From Tistrella mobilis (GTDB lineage: Bacteria > Pseudomonadota > Alphaproteobacteria > Tistrellales > Tistrellaceae): DNA of 57,991 nucleotides. Under the pieces are notes generated by a model, which did not search any database, was not told the DNA's origin, and saw nothing but the letters and a program-made list of their open reading frames with translations. Location of the stretch: the NCBI RefSeq assembly GCF_039634785.1, contig NZ_JBBIAB010000029.1:1-57991 (forward strand), given 5' to 3'. The translations under genes were made by a program, and so were the position numbers. The first letter of the stretch is position 1. Each line of letters begins with the position of its first letter. Below are positions 8,220 to 15,854 of this stretch, piece by piece.

Positions 8220-8862
8220 CGGGACAGCCTCATAAGGGGAGCCTTTCCGGATCGGATGATGGCCAGCCGGCGGGCGGCTGGAGCGTGACGGGATGGAAGC
8301 CGGTCTCGAGGGGGCGCGGTCCCCGTTACCGTTCGGCTGACAGCATCGCACGCCGCCATCAACGCATCAATCACGAAGTTGATGGTTGACCTGATTCCTG
8401 ATGTGGCCGCGCACATCGGTCGCAGGCCGGGCGTTACCAATTCAGCGTCGGACTCCGACAATCTGGCCGTTGCCTGAAGATCGGGCGGCGGGCGTTTCAA
8501 AATCAGCGAGAGCTGTGCCAAAAGAGCCGGAGTCCCGCAGAATTCCGTGACTCCGGACGCTGAACTCGTAACGCTTCGGCTGCCGGCAGCAGGGGAGGGG
8601 AGGGGACCGGGCGTTACCAATTCAGCGTGAAGATGACGGCGTCACGACCTGATACCGCGTATCGACTTCAGCGTCGAAATCGGCGACCGGCTGTGGACGA
8701 AACCCGGTACCCGACTGCCGGGTGATGCCTTGAAGGGGGAGGGGAGGGGTTGATGCAGGTCTCCCGTTTTGGCCGGCATCACAGACCCTTGTCCCAGGTC
8801 GTTGAGATGGGGCGGGAGGCGCCTGGACGCTGATGGCATGTACCATGCTGTGTCACCCTATC

Positions 8863-8899
8863 GGTAAGAAAGATCTATAGGGGACTCTCTATAGGAAGG
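8863..8899. other. AT-richer opening region with CTATAGG direct repeats
   Basis: A comparatively AT-rich stretch in a very GC-rich region. CTATAGG occurs at 8875-8881 and 8889-8895 (14-base spacing), immediately before the densest iteron group. This is the layout of a DNA unwinding element. Confidence 0.45.
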
Positions 8900-8913
8900 G
8901 GTATCGAGTTCAG

Positions 8914-8922
8914 CGTGGATAA
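8914..8922 (-). promoter_or_regulatory. Candidate DnaA box
   Basis: CGTGGATAA reads TTATCCACG on the minus strand, eight of nine matches to the DnaA box TTATCCACA. It sits between the AT-richer stretch and the second iteron of the dense group. Confidence 0.4.
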
Positions 8923-9385
8923 CCGGGGCAGGTGATTCGAGTTCAGCGCGGAGCGGGGCCCGCGACGTATCGAGATCAGCGCCGATGCGTTGCGTTTTCA
9001 GCGAAAGCCGGCCAACAGACCCCCGAACGTTACGAGTTCAGCGTGGAAAACCGAGGATATCCGCCATCTGTGGGGTAGCGACTGGCCGGGAACGGCAGGT
9101 GGGGCGGCGATGCGGCAACAACGCTGAACTTGAAACGGCGGTCATCCCCGCGTCATCATCCGACGGCAGGGCGCGGCAGCATCGCTGAACTTGTAACGGA
9201 TTCGTGGTGCGGCGCCGTTGCGGGGGCCTGACGGACTTCCGTCCGGCGGCCCGTCCTGTGTAAAGTCGGATCGTGACGGATCAGGCATGAACGGGTCGCC
9301 CCTTCGGCAGGGGCCGGCCGAAACCATGCGCGGGGCACGACCATGTGAGGAGCATGGCGCCCGGCGCGTGAGCCCGGAGGTCGAT

Positions 9386-10363
9386 ATGGCGGACGTGCAT
9401 CAGCAGCTCATGCTTCACGGCCTTGAACAGGTCATGGCGACGGCGGATTCTGCCGCCGAGCGGCGGCGGGTGCGCTGGGCCCACGAGATGATGTCGCTCG
9501 AGAACGAGACGATCAATTATCTCCATTCGGGTTTCGCCCAGGCGGCGCTGCCGCATCGTGAGCCGAAGAATCCGCTGGAGCCCTGGGTCCGCCGCAACGG
9601 CGCCTATCAGCTGATCATCCGCCCCGGCATCCTGCCGCTCAAGGACAAGATCGTCGACATCGGGGTGCCCTATGGCACCAAGGCGCGGCTGATCATGATC
9701 TATTTCCAGACCGAGGCGGTGCGCAGCCAGAGCCAGGTGGTCGATCTGGGGCCGACCATGGCCAGCTGGCTGCGCAAGATGGGTCTGTCGACCTCGGGCG
9801 GTCCGCGCGGTTCCTATGCGCCGGTTCGCGAGCAGGCGCTGCGCATCGCCCGGTGTGAGTTCACCATGCGCTTCGAACGCGGCAGCGCCGAGGCGCGGCT
9901 GGCCGATCAGCGCATCGTCGACGGCATGGATCTGTGGCGCGACGACAGCGATGCCGAGGACCTGTTCCGCACCGGCGGTGAATGGGTGCGGCATGTGAAG
10001 CTCTCCGAAGCCTTTTTCGAGCATCTGATGGAACACTCGGTGCCGCTGTCGGAAGAGGCGATCGCCCGGCTGAAGCATTCGAGCCTCGCCCTCGATCTCT
10101 ATGTCTGGCTGACCTATCGGCTGCATGCGCTGAAGCGCGAGATCACCGTGCCCTGGCATGCGCTGTCGGATCATTTCGGCAGCGAGAGCGGCCACCGGGT
10201 TCTGGCCTTCCGCCTGAAGGAAGTGCTGAAGGACGTGCTCGCCGTCTATCCGGAAGCCAATGTGGAGGCGTCCGGCCGCGGCCTGGTGCTGAAGCCTTCG
10301 AAGCCGTCGGTGGCGGTGTCGAGCGTGGCGGTCAAACTGCCGAGCCGCCTGAAGCGCGCCTGA
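9386..10363 (+). CDS. repA: Plasmid replication initiator, RepA_C family
   Basis: 325 aa protein resembling the RepA_C (plasmid-encoded RepA) family of alphaproteobacterial plasmids. Recognisable stretches are PWVRRNGAYQLIIRPGILPL, VPYGTKARLIMIYFQTEAV and SSLALDLYVWLTYRLHAL, with a winged-helix region near LSDHFGSESG. It would bind the iterons upstream and recruit host replication proteins. The open frame reaches back to a TTG at 9218, but ATG 9386 has a GGAGG ribosome site six bases upstream and the preceding 56 codons are not conserved-looking. It diverges from parAB, with the iteron array between them. Confidence 0.88.
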   Translation: MADVHQQLMLHGLEQVMATADSAAERRRVRWAHEMMSLENETINYLHSGFAQAALPHREPKNPLEPWVRRNGAYQLIIRPGILPLKDKIVDIGVPYGTKARLIMIYFQTEAVRSQSQVVDLGPTMASWLRKMGLSTSGGPRGSYAPVREQALRIARCEFTMRFERGSAEARLADQRIVDGMDLWRDDSDAEDLFRTGGEWVRHVKLSEAFFEHLMEHSVPLSEEAIARLKHSSLALDLYVWLTYRLHALKREITVPWHALSDHFGSESGHRVLAFRLKEVLKDVLAVYPEANVEASGRGLVLKPSKPSVAVSSVAVKLPSRLKRA

Positions 10364-10365
10364 AC

Positions 10366-10391
10366 TGGCGCCACCGATCCACGCGGCGCCA
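10366..10391. terminator. Hairpin after repA
   Basis: TGGCGCC (10366-10372) and GGCGCCA (10385-10391) form a seven-base stem with a 12-base loop three bases after the repA stop. There is no T-run, so this is a weak terminator candidate. Confidence 0.35.
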
Positions 10392-10427
10392 AAGATCCCG
10401 CAGCCTGCGTCACCACGCGCCGCGACG

Positions 10428-10443
10428 GTTCTGACATCTGAAC
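10428..10443. other. parS-like palindrome, copy 4 (degenerate)
   Basis: GTTCTGACATCTGAAC keeps both GTTC/GAAC ends and the TGAC core of the other copies but has imperfect symmetry. It lies in the short gap between the convergent repA and histidine-kinase genes. Confidence 0.4.
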
Positions 10444-10462
10444 ATCACCGCCGCCCGGCTGC

Positions 10463-11698
10463 TCAGGTCTCGAGGCCGGGCAGGGCAATCTGAATCCGGG
10501 TGAGCATGTCGCCGGGGCTGACGGTCATCCGGCCGCCATGCCGCTCGATCGCTTCCGCCACCAGCGGCAGATTGACCCCCGTGCTGTCCGCCTGACGGAT
10601 CGAGGGATCGACGTCATGGGCATCGGCCGTCGCCATGGTGTCGGCGCGGAGCATGACCGTAAGCCGTCCATCGGTTTCCACGTCGATATGCCCGGATCCG
10701 TCCTCTCGGGTTTTCGCCCGCAGCCGGATACCGCCGCCGGCGCGGCAGGCATGCAGGGCGTCGTCGAGCAGGCGCAGCATGGCCTGTTTCAGAATTGCGC
10801 CATCGGCGCGCAGGGGCGGCATGCCGGCGGGCATATCCACCTGCAGGGACAGACCGGCCCGTTCGGCGCGCTGACGAATGATGTCGAGCGGGGCATGGAG
10901 CAGGGCGGCCAGGTCCTGCAGGGCAGGCGCGATGGGCTGGGCATGGCCTTCGACCCGGGCGAGGTCGAGCAGGTCGTCGACCAGCCGTAACATCTCGCGG
11001 CCGCTGATATGAATGTCGTCGACATAGCGAAGATAGTGATCCATCGCCTGCGGCCCCAGGGCGCGCGTCCGGATCAGCTCTGAGAAGCCGATGATCGCGT
11101 TGAGCGGCGTGCGCAATTCATGGCTCATCCGCGCCAGGAACAGACGCCTTGCCGCCGCCACCGTCTCGGCCAGACGGTCGACATCGGCATCGATATGCGC
11201 CATGGCCGCGCGCCGGACCATTTCGGCGTCATGGCGGCGATACTGGCCGACAACATCGTCCAGCGCCGGGGCGATGTCCGACCAGGCGGTCAGGGCCCGG
11301 GTGCGGCCGGCGGCATCAGGCATGCCCGACCAGCCGAGCACGACGCGCAGATCACCGGAATCAAGCACCAGAACCACGTCGACCATGGCGGCCGGCAGGC
11401 CCAGCGCCGCCGGGCGGATATTGGTGCCGATCGCCACCGGTCGGGCGCCGGCATTGGGCGCCACCCAGTCCGGCAGCTGAAAGATCGGCGCCGGGATGCC
11501 CGGGATCGGCACCGCCTTGCCCAGCCGCCGGACCGACCCATCGGCCTGCATCAGCAGAAGGACGGCCTGTTCCGCACCCGACAGGGCGGCAAGGCTTCGC
11601 AAAAGACCGTTCACGGCATGAGCCGTCGGCCTTCCCATCGGCAGGGCCGGATCCGGGCTATCGCGGTCGGTGGCTGCGTCGGTCATGGTCGTGGTCAT
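10463..11698 (-). CDS. Histidine-kinase-like protein with degenerate ATPase domain
   Basis: 411 aa, soluble, no membrane segments. Residues 25-160 look like a divergent sensor region. A HisKA dimerisation/phosphoacceptor domain is clear, with His193 in MSHELRTPLNAIIGFSEL. The C-terminal domain keeps the general order of a HATPase_c fold, but the N-box (LRLLDDALHACRAGG) has Asp where Asn binds magnesium-ATP, and no DxGxG or GxGxG box is visible. It may therefore act as a phosphotransfer or scaffold protein rather than an autokinase. No response regulator is adjacent. Its gene diverges from the lasso-type B2 gene across a strong inverted repeat. Confidence 0.75.
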   Translation of the reverse strand: MTTTMTDAATDRDSPDPALPMGRPTAHAVNGLLRSLAALSGAEQAVLLLMQADGSVRRLGKAVPIPGIPAPIFQLPDWVAPNAGARPVAIGTNIRPAALGLPAAMVDVVLVLDSGDLRVVLGWSGMPDAAGRTRALTAWSDIAPALDDVVGQYRRHDAEMVRRAAMAHIDADVDRLAETVAAARRLFLARMSHELRTPLNAIIGFSELIRTRALGPQAMDHYLRYVDDIHISGREMLRLVDDLLDLARVEGHAQPIAPALQDLAALLHAPLDIIRQRAERAGLSLQVDMPAGMPPLRADGAILKQAMLRLLDDALHACRAGGGIRLRAKTREDGSGHIDVETDGRLTVMLRADTMATADAHDVDPSIRQADSTGVNLPLVAEAIERHGGRMTVSPGDMLTRIQIALPGLET

Positions 11699-11722
11699 CT
11701 GGCTGCTTCATCATTTATCTAA

Positions 11723-11759
11723 AATACACCCGAAACACAGTATACATTTAGGGTGTATT
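11723..11759. promoter_or_regulatory. AATACACCC inverted repeat between divergent genes
   Basis: AATACACCC (11723-11731) and GGGTGTATT (11751-11759) are perfect nine-base arms around 19 AT-rich bases. The position, 25 bases before the kinase start and 194 before the B2 gene, fits an operator that controls both directions. The rest of the 11699-11952 gap has no convincing gene. Confidence 0.5.
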
Positions 11760-11952
11760 CAAGTAATTGCCGATTTGCGACAGAAATCGCGCATGCGTGC
11801 AAAATACGCCGAAAGTCTGCTCTTGTCTTCCTTCAAGTTGTCGACACCCTTCTCCGGCGGACCCGGCGGGTTCGCGCGCGGCTTGGCGTGGTTCCGGCCT
11901 GCCGCTATGATGTCCGCATCCGTTCCACGTCTGCTTCCGGTGCCCCGTCCGC

Positions 11953-12477
11953 ATGACCACAGAGCCCGCCGCCCCGGCCGCCCCGGCCACCCGACCGCCG
12001 CGGCCCCGCGGAGATATCTGGATCCAGCGTCTGCTGTTGATCGAAGCGGCCTTTTGCCTGGCGCTGGCGGTGACGTCGGTGAAGCTGATCCCGTTTCGCC
12101 GGCTGGCGGCCTGGTCGTCGCGCCGGCCCGAGGGCGCCCGGCTGATGCCGCCCGACACCACCGATCTGGAGGTGCTGCGGGCGGATGCGGACTGGCGCCA
12201 GTCCTGGCGCATCGGCCGGCTGGTGGCGGTCGCGGCGCGCAAGGTGCCGTTCAAGGCGGTCTGCCTGCCTCAGGCGCTTGCCGGGCAGAGCATGCTCAGG
12301 CGTCGCGGCGTGCCGGTGGAGATCGTCTACGGTGTGAAGCGTGATACCGAAACCGGCGGCATCGCCGCCCATGCCTGGCTGGAATATCGCGGCCGGGGGT
12401 TTCTGGGCCACGAGGTGGCGCCGGATCACACGGAAATCGCCCGCTTTCCCTCAGACCGCGCCCGAGGCCCGGAATGA
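11953..12477 (+). CDS. Lasso peptide biosynthesis B2-like transglutaminase-fold protein
   Basis: 174 aa. The C-terminal two thirds match the B2 (Transglut_core3) family: catalytic Cys104 in AVCLPQALAGQSMLRRRGV, then His140 in GGIAAHAWLEYRG, with an acidic residue near D158 completing a Cys-His-Asp triad. In lasso peptide pathways this protease removes the leader peptide of the precursor. Here no precursor, asparagine-synthetase-like cyclase or PqqD-like B1 protein was found in the neighbouring sequence, so it is an orphan. A stretch around residues 23-48 is hydrophobic and could associate with the membrane. Its real substrate may be another peptide. Confidence 0.75.
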   Translation: MTTEPAAPAAPATRPPRPRGDIWIQRLLLIEAAFCLALAVTSVKLIPFRRLAAWSSRRPEGARLMPPDTTDLEVLRADADWRQSWRIGRLVAVAARKVPFKAVCLPQALAGQSMLRRRGVPVEIVYGVKRDTETGGIAAHAWLEYRGRGFLGHEVAPDHTEIARFPSDRARGPE

Positions 12478-12514
12478 CCACGGCCGCCTTTCGTCAGGGG
12501 CATTGACGGATGAC

Positions 12515-12544
12515 TTGACATGCGGTTGCACCGGCGGCCATGCT
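12515..12544 (+). promoter_or_regulatory. Promoter of the leu leader
   Basis: TTGACA (12515-12520) and CATGCT (12539-12544) are 18 bases apart. A start point six to seven bases after the -10 box would coincide with the ATG of the leader peptide at 12551, making the transcript leaderless. Confidence 0.55.
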
Positions 12545-12550
12545 GCACAG

Positions 12551-12619
12551 ATGACGACCGCATCCTTCGCAGCCCTGCTGCCGGCCAACCTGCTTCGACT
12601 TCGCCGCCCGGCCTCCTGA
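12551..12619 (+). CDS. leuL: Leucine-rich leader peptide of leuA
   Basis: 22 residues: MTTASFAALLPANLLRLRRP and AS. Five of 22 residues are leucine, in two LL pairs plus one single, which is the mark of a ribosome-sensing attenuator peptide for leucine biosynthesis. It lies between a good promoter and leuA, followed by stem-loops at 12633, 12715 and 12815. No Shine-Dalgarno sequence precedes it because the predicted transcription start is at or beside the ATG; leaderless leader peptides are known from rhizobial trpL. Stalling at leucine codons would favour read-through into leuA. The amino-acid pattern is seen; the mechanism is inferred. Confidence 0.65.
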   Translation: MTTASFAALLPANLLRLRRPAS

Positions 12620-12632
12620 GAGGTCGGGTGAT

Positions 12633-12831
12633 CCGGCATGTCTGCCGGCCGAAGTGATCCAGCATCTGTCCGTCGTCTGAAGTCATCTCCCCCATGTGTA
12701 CCGCCATATCCAGACCACCGGCCCGTGCCGGTGGCGCCTTGCGACCTCGTCTCCACTCTCTGCATGTCAATGTCCGGGACTATCTGGCCCGGTTCGATCT
12801 CGCACGTCGACTTAGCGCCGGCGGCCGGCGC
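12633..12831 (+). promoter_or_regulatory. Attenuator region with successive stem-loops before leuA
   Basis: Perfect hairpins are CCGGCA/TGCCGG (12633-12648, four-base loop), CCACCGGC/GCCGGTGG (12715-12734, four-base loop) and GCGCCGG/CCGGCGC (12815-12831, three-base loop). An imperfect direct repeat (GTGATCCGGCAT, GTGATCCAGCAT) follows the leader peptide and could provide alternative pairing. The second hairpin is the likeliest terminator, though its T-run is poor. Apart from the leader, the 12478-12926 gap holds no gene. Confidence 0.5.
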
Positions 12832-12926
12832 AGCTGACGCCGATCGCCCGCATCCGAATGACGGCTGTCTCCGGCGGCCCAGGGCCCGCCGTACCCATAT
12901 GTCGTGCAGAGACGAGAGCTTTCTTC

Positions 12927-14471
12927 ATGTTGACCGCCCCGCAGACGAAATACCGCCCCGCCGCCACCATGCCCGACATGGCCGATCGGCAATGGCCCTC
13001 GCGCAGCATCACCCAGGCGCCGCGCTGGCTGTCCACCGACCTCCGCGACGGCAATCAGGCGCTGATGAACCCCATGGACGTCCCGGCGAAGCTGAAGCTG
13101 TTCCGGCATCTGGTCGCGATCGGCTTCAAGGAGATCGAGGTGGCGTTTCCGGCGGCCTCGGACACCGATTTCCGCTTCGTCCGGACGCTGATCGACGAGC
13201 GGCTGATCCCCGACGACGTCACCATTCAGGTGCTGACCCAGTCGCGCCCCGATCTGATCGCCCGCAGCTTCGACGCGCTGGAGGGCGTACCGCGGGCCTG
13301 CGTGCATCTCTACAACGCCATCGCGCCGGAATTCCGGCGGATGGTGTTCAATGGCGGCCGGGCCGAGGTCAAGGCGCTGGCGGTGGAAGGCACGCGGCAG
13401 ATCCTGGCCGAAATGGCGCGCCGGCCGGGCACGCGGTGGACATATCAGTACTCGCCCGAAACCTTCAGTGCCACCGAGCCCGATTTCGCGATCGAGGTCT
13501 GTGCCGCGGTGATCGATCTGGTCCGGCCGACGCCCGAGGCAAAGATGATCATCAACCTGCCGGCCACGGTCGAGGTCTCGACCCCCAATATCTATGCCGA
13601 CCGGATCGAGCATGTCTGCCGCACCATCCCCCGGCGGGATGCGGTGGTGATCAGCGTGCATCCGCATAACGATCGCGGCACCGGCGTCGCCGCGGCCGAA
13701 CTGGCGGTGATGGCCGGCGCGGAGCGGGTGGAGGGCTGCCTGTTCGGCAATGGCGAACGCACCGGCAATGTCGATCTGGTGACGCTCGCGCTCAACCTCT
13801 ACACCCAGGGCGTGGCGCCGGGGCTGGATTTCTCGGACATCGATGCCAGCGTGCGTGCGGCGACCGAGGCGACCGGCCTGCCGGTCCATCCTCGCCACCC
13901 CTATGCCGGCGACCTGGTCTTCACCGCCTTTTCGGGCTCGCATCAGGATGCCATCCGCAAGGGCTTCGCCGATTGGGAGCGGCGCAATACCGGCATCTGG
14001 GATCTGCCCTATCTGCCGATCGACCCGGCGGATCTGGGCCGGTCTTACGAGGCGGTGATCCGGGTGAACGGCCAGTCGGGCAAGGCCGGCGCCAGCTGGG
14101 TGCTGCAGCACACCCAGGGGCTGGAGCTGCCGCGCTTCGTGCAGATCGATTTCGCCCGCCGCCTGCAGCAGCTGGCCGACGAGACCGGCCGCGAACTCGC
14201 CGCCGCCGAAATCTGGGCCGCCTTCACGGATGCCTATATGGCGGGTGCCGGCCGTGCCATGCCCGACCGGCCCGATGCCGCCTGGACGGTGATGCGCGGC
14301 GAGGCCCATACCCGGCGCATCGACGGTGCGGCGGCGGGGGTCGCCGCCTATGTCGAAATCGGTGACGAGGCGGGGGCGAGGGCGATCGGGGTCGGCTTCG
14401 GCCGCGATCGCAGCGAGGCTGAAGCCCGGGCGGAATGTGCCGCGGCGGCGAAGGCCCGCATGGTCTGCTGA
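12927..14471 (+). CDS. leuA: 2-isopropylmalate synthase (yeast/actinobacterial type)
   Basis: 514 aa. It condenses acetyl-CoA with 2-ketoisovalerate, the first step of leucine synthesis. The catalytic/metal motifs are [16 protein letters not shown] near the N-terminus and the [11 protein letters not shown] motif near residue 250. The opening [19 protein letters not shown] and the RDGNQ motif point to the LeuA type-2 (yeast-like) subgroup, about 515-560 aa. The C-terminal 120 residues form the regulatory domain that usually senses leucine. ATG 12927 is chosen over an upstream in-frame ATG at 12858 because family similarity starts at [11 protein letters not shown]. Expression probably depends on the attenuator upstream. 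Confidence 0.92.
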   Translation: MLTAPQTKYRPAATMPDMADRQWPSRSITQAPRWLSTDLRDGNQALMNPMDVPAKLKLFRHLVAIGFKEIEVAFPAASDTDFRFVRTLIDERLIPDDVTIQVLTQSRPDLIARSFDALEGVPRACVHLYNAIAPEFRRMVFNGGRAEVKALAVEGTRQILAEMARRPGTRWTYQYSPETFSATEPDFAIEVCAAVIDLVRPTPEAKMIINLPATVEVSTPNIYADRIEHVCRTIPRRDAVVISVHPHNDRGTGVAAAELAVMAGAERVEGCLFGNGERTGNVDLVTLALNLYTQGVAPGLDFSDIDASVRAATEATGLPVHPRHPYAGDLVFTAFSGSHQDAIRKGFADWERRNTGIWDLPYLPIDPADLGRSYEAVIRVNGQSGKAGASWVLQHTQGLELPRFVQIDFARRLQQLADETGRELAAAEIWAAFTDAYMAGAGRAMPDRPDAAWTVMRGEAHTRRIDGAAAGVAAYVEIGDEAGARAIGVGFGRDRSEAEARAECAAAAKARMVC

Positions 14472-14536
14472 GCGGGTCGCCAGAGGTGCCGGACTGTGGC
14501 AGGATGCGGCACCTCTGGTTACTCGGGAGAGTGGAA

Positions 14537-15481
14537 ATGCGCGTCATGATCATGGGGGCCGGCGGACTCGGCGGCTATCTCGCCGCCTGCCTTGCCCGGG
14601 CGGGGGCCGATGTCTCGGTTGTCGGGCGCGGCGCCCATCTCCAGGCCATGGCGCGCGACGGCCTGACCCTGGTCTCGGGCGGTGGAAAGGAAAGGGTCGC
14701 GGTGCGCGCCGCTGCCGATCCGCAGGCGGCGGGGCCGGCCGATCTGATCATCCTGGCGGTGAAGCTGTATGACGTGGAAGCGGCGGTTGCGGCCGTAGCA
14801 CCCATGCTGGCCGAGGGCGGCGTGCTGGTGACGGTTCAGAACGGTGTCGACGCCCCGGCGATGGCGGCCCGGATCCTGGGGCCGGAGCGGGTGGCGGCGG
14901 CTGCCGCCTATGTCTCGGCCCGGATCGAGACGCCCGGGGTCGTGCTGCACACCGGCGCACATGCACGGCTGGATCTGGGCAGCCGGGCCGCACCGCCGGC
15001 GGTGATGGCGGCCATTGCCGATCTCGGCCGCCGCGCCGGGCTCGACGTGGTGGAGGCCCCGGATATCGAGACGGCACTCTGGGAGAAATTCACCTTCTTC
15101 TCGGCATCGAGCGGGGTGACCGCACTGACCCGCCTGCCGCTGGGGCCGCTGCGCGACGACCCGCTGACCGCCGGCCTGCTGACCCGGGCGATCGCCGAGG
15201 CGGCGGCGGTGGCGCGCGCATTGGGGGTGGCGGTGCCGGATGATCTGGAGGCCCGTACCGCCGCGGTCATGGCCGGCAAGTCACCGGCGCTGAAGCCGTC
15301 GCTGCTGGTGGATCTGGAGCGCGGCCGCCGGCTGGAAGTGGACTGGATTGCGGGCACCATCCACCGCGCCGGCCTTGCGACCGGCATCGATACCCCCGTC
15401 CAGTCCTGCATCTATGCCGCGCTTAAGCCTTTTTCTGGTGGTGGGCTGCCCGGCGAAAAAGCGCCGCCGGCGTCCAGTTGA
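14537..15481 (+). CDS. panE: 2-dehydropantoate 2-reductase
   Basis: 314 aa ketopantoate reductase family protein, the NADPH-dependent step of pantothenate (CoA) synthesis. MRVMIMGAGGLGGYLA is the Rossmann dinucleotide loop; LAVKLYDVEAA supplies the conserved lysine region; EKFTFFSASSGVTALTR and KPSLLVDLERGRRLEVDWI are typical C-terminal ApbA_C motifs. ATG 14537 follows a GGGAGAGTGG ribosome site 66 bases after leuA. LeuA and ketopantoate synthesis both draw on 2-ketoisovalerate, so the pairing makes metabolic sense. The last 20 codons overlap a fragment on the other strand. Confidence 0.85.
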   Translation: MRVMIMGAGGLGGYLAACLARAGADVSVVGRGAHLQAMARDGLTLVSGGGKERVAVRAAADPQAAGPADLIILAVKLYDVEAAVAAVAPMLAEGGVLVTVQNGVDAPAMAARILGPERVAAAAAYVSARIETPGVVLHTGAHARLDLGSRAAPPAVMAAIADLGRRAGLDVVEAPDIETALWEKFTFFSASSGVTALTRLPLGPLRDDPLTAGLLTRAIAEAAAVARALGVAVPDDLEARTAAVMAGKSPALKPSLLVDLERGRRLEVDWIAGTIHRAGLATGIDTPVQSCIYAALKPFSGGGLPGEKAPPASS

Positions 15482-15611
15482 GGCTGGTGCCCGGAAAATG
15501 GCCGTCCCCGGCCAGGCCGCTTTCGATCCGGTCCAGGGCGCCGGAAACGGCGCGATCGAGAATGGCCAGGCCGCGGCGCAGCCCGTCTTCCACGATGGTC
15601 AGTGGTGCCAC
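15423..15611 (-). pseudogene. Possible C-terminal fragment of a class III aminotransferase
   Basis: A 62-codon minus-strand frame (GTG at 15611) reads VAPLTIVEDGLRRGLAILDR near its start. This resembles the penultimate segment of class III PLP aminotransferases, where a PPL-T/N-I motif is followed by GL-ILE. No other part of such an enzyme is present. It overlaps the end of panE and lies directly downstream of a truncated SDR fragment, so it is best read as gene debris. The similarity is short and the identification weak. Confidence 0.3.
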
Positions 15612-15627
15612 AAGATGTTTTGCCGGT

Positions 15628-15852
15628 TCAGGCGTTGTATCCGCCGTCCACCGTCATGGCCGAGCCGGTCATGAAGCCGGCCGACGGTCCGGCCAGGAAG
15701 GTGACCGCGGCGGCGATGTCTTCCGGCCGGCCATAGCGGCCGAGCGGCGTGTGCGGGATGATCATCTGCGCCATCTCGCCATCGGCGGGGTTCATGTCGG
15801 TATCGATCGGGCCCGGCTGGACCAGATTGACGGTGATGCCCTGTGGCCCCGG
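15628..15852 (-). pseudogene. C-terminal remnant of an SDR oxidoreductase
   Basis: About 75 codons encode the end of a classical short-chain dehydrogenase: GITVNLVQPGPIDTDMNP, then PLGRYGRPEDIAAAVTFLAG and the terminal MTVDGGYNA. The nucleotide-binding loop, catalytic Ser and YxxxK are absent. Homology stops within a few bases of the LysR stop codon at 15855, which marks a recombination junction. It has no plausible start codon and is not expected to be functional. Confidence 0.75.
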
Positions 15853-15854
15853 CC

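Larger units (their letters stand above)
8432..9198. repeat. Origin-proximal iteron array (12 copies)
   Basis: Sixteen-base iterons (consensus CGTTACNANTTCAGCG) lie at 8432-8447, 8493-8508, 8558-8573 (inverted), 8612-8627, 8658-8673, 8900-8915, 8933-8948, 8966-8981, 8988-9003, 9028-9043, 9122-9137 (inverted) and 9183-9198 (inverted). The array fills the space between parA and repA and is the probable replication origin. The five copies from 8900 to 9043 are the tightest group. No credible gene occurs between 8220 and 9385. Confidence 0.85.

Noticed and set aside
8622-9344. Several 60-75-codon frames in the parA-repA interval
   Set aside because: They run through iterons, change frame freely and have no ribosome sites; the interval is the origin.
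11699-11952. Search for a lasso precursor peptide upstream of the B2 gene
   Set aside because: Short frames here lack a leader with the conserved Thr at -2 and a Gly-start core with an acidic residue at 7-9; none is convincing.
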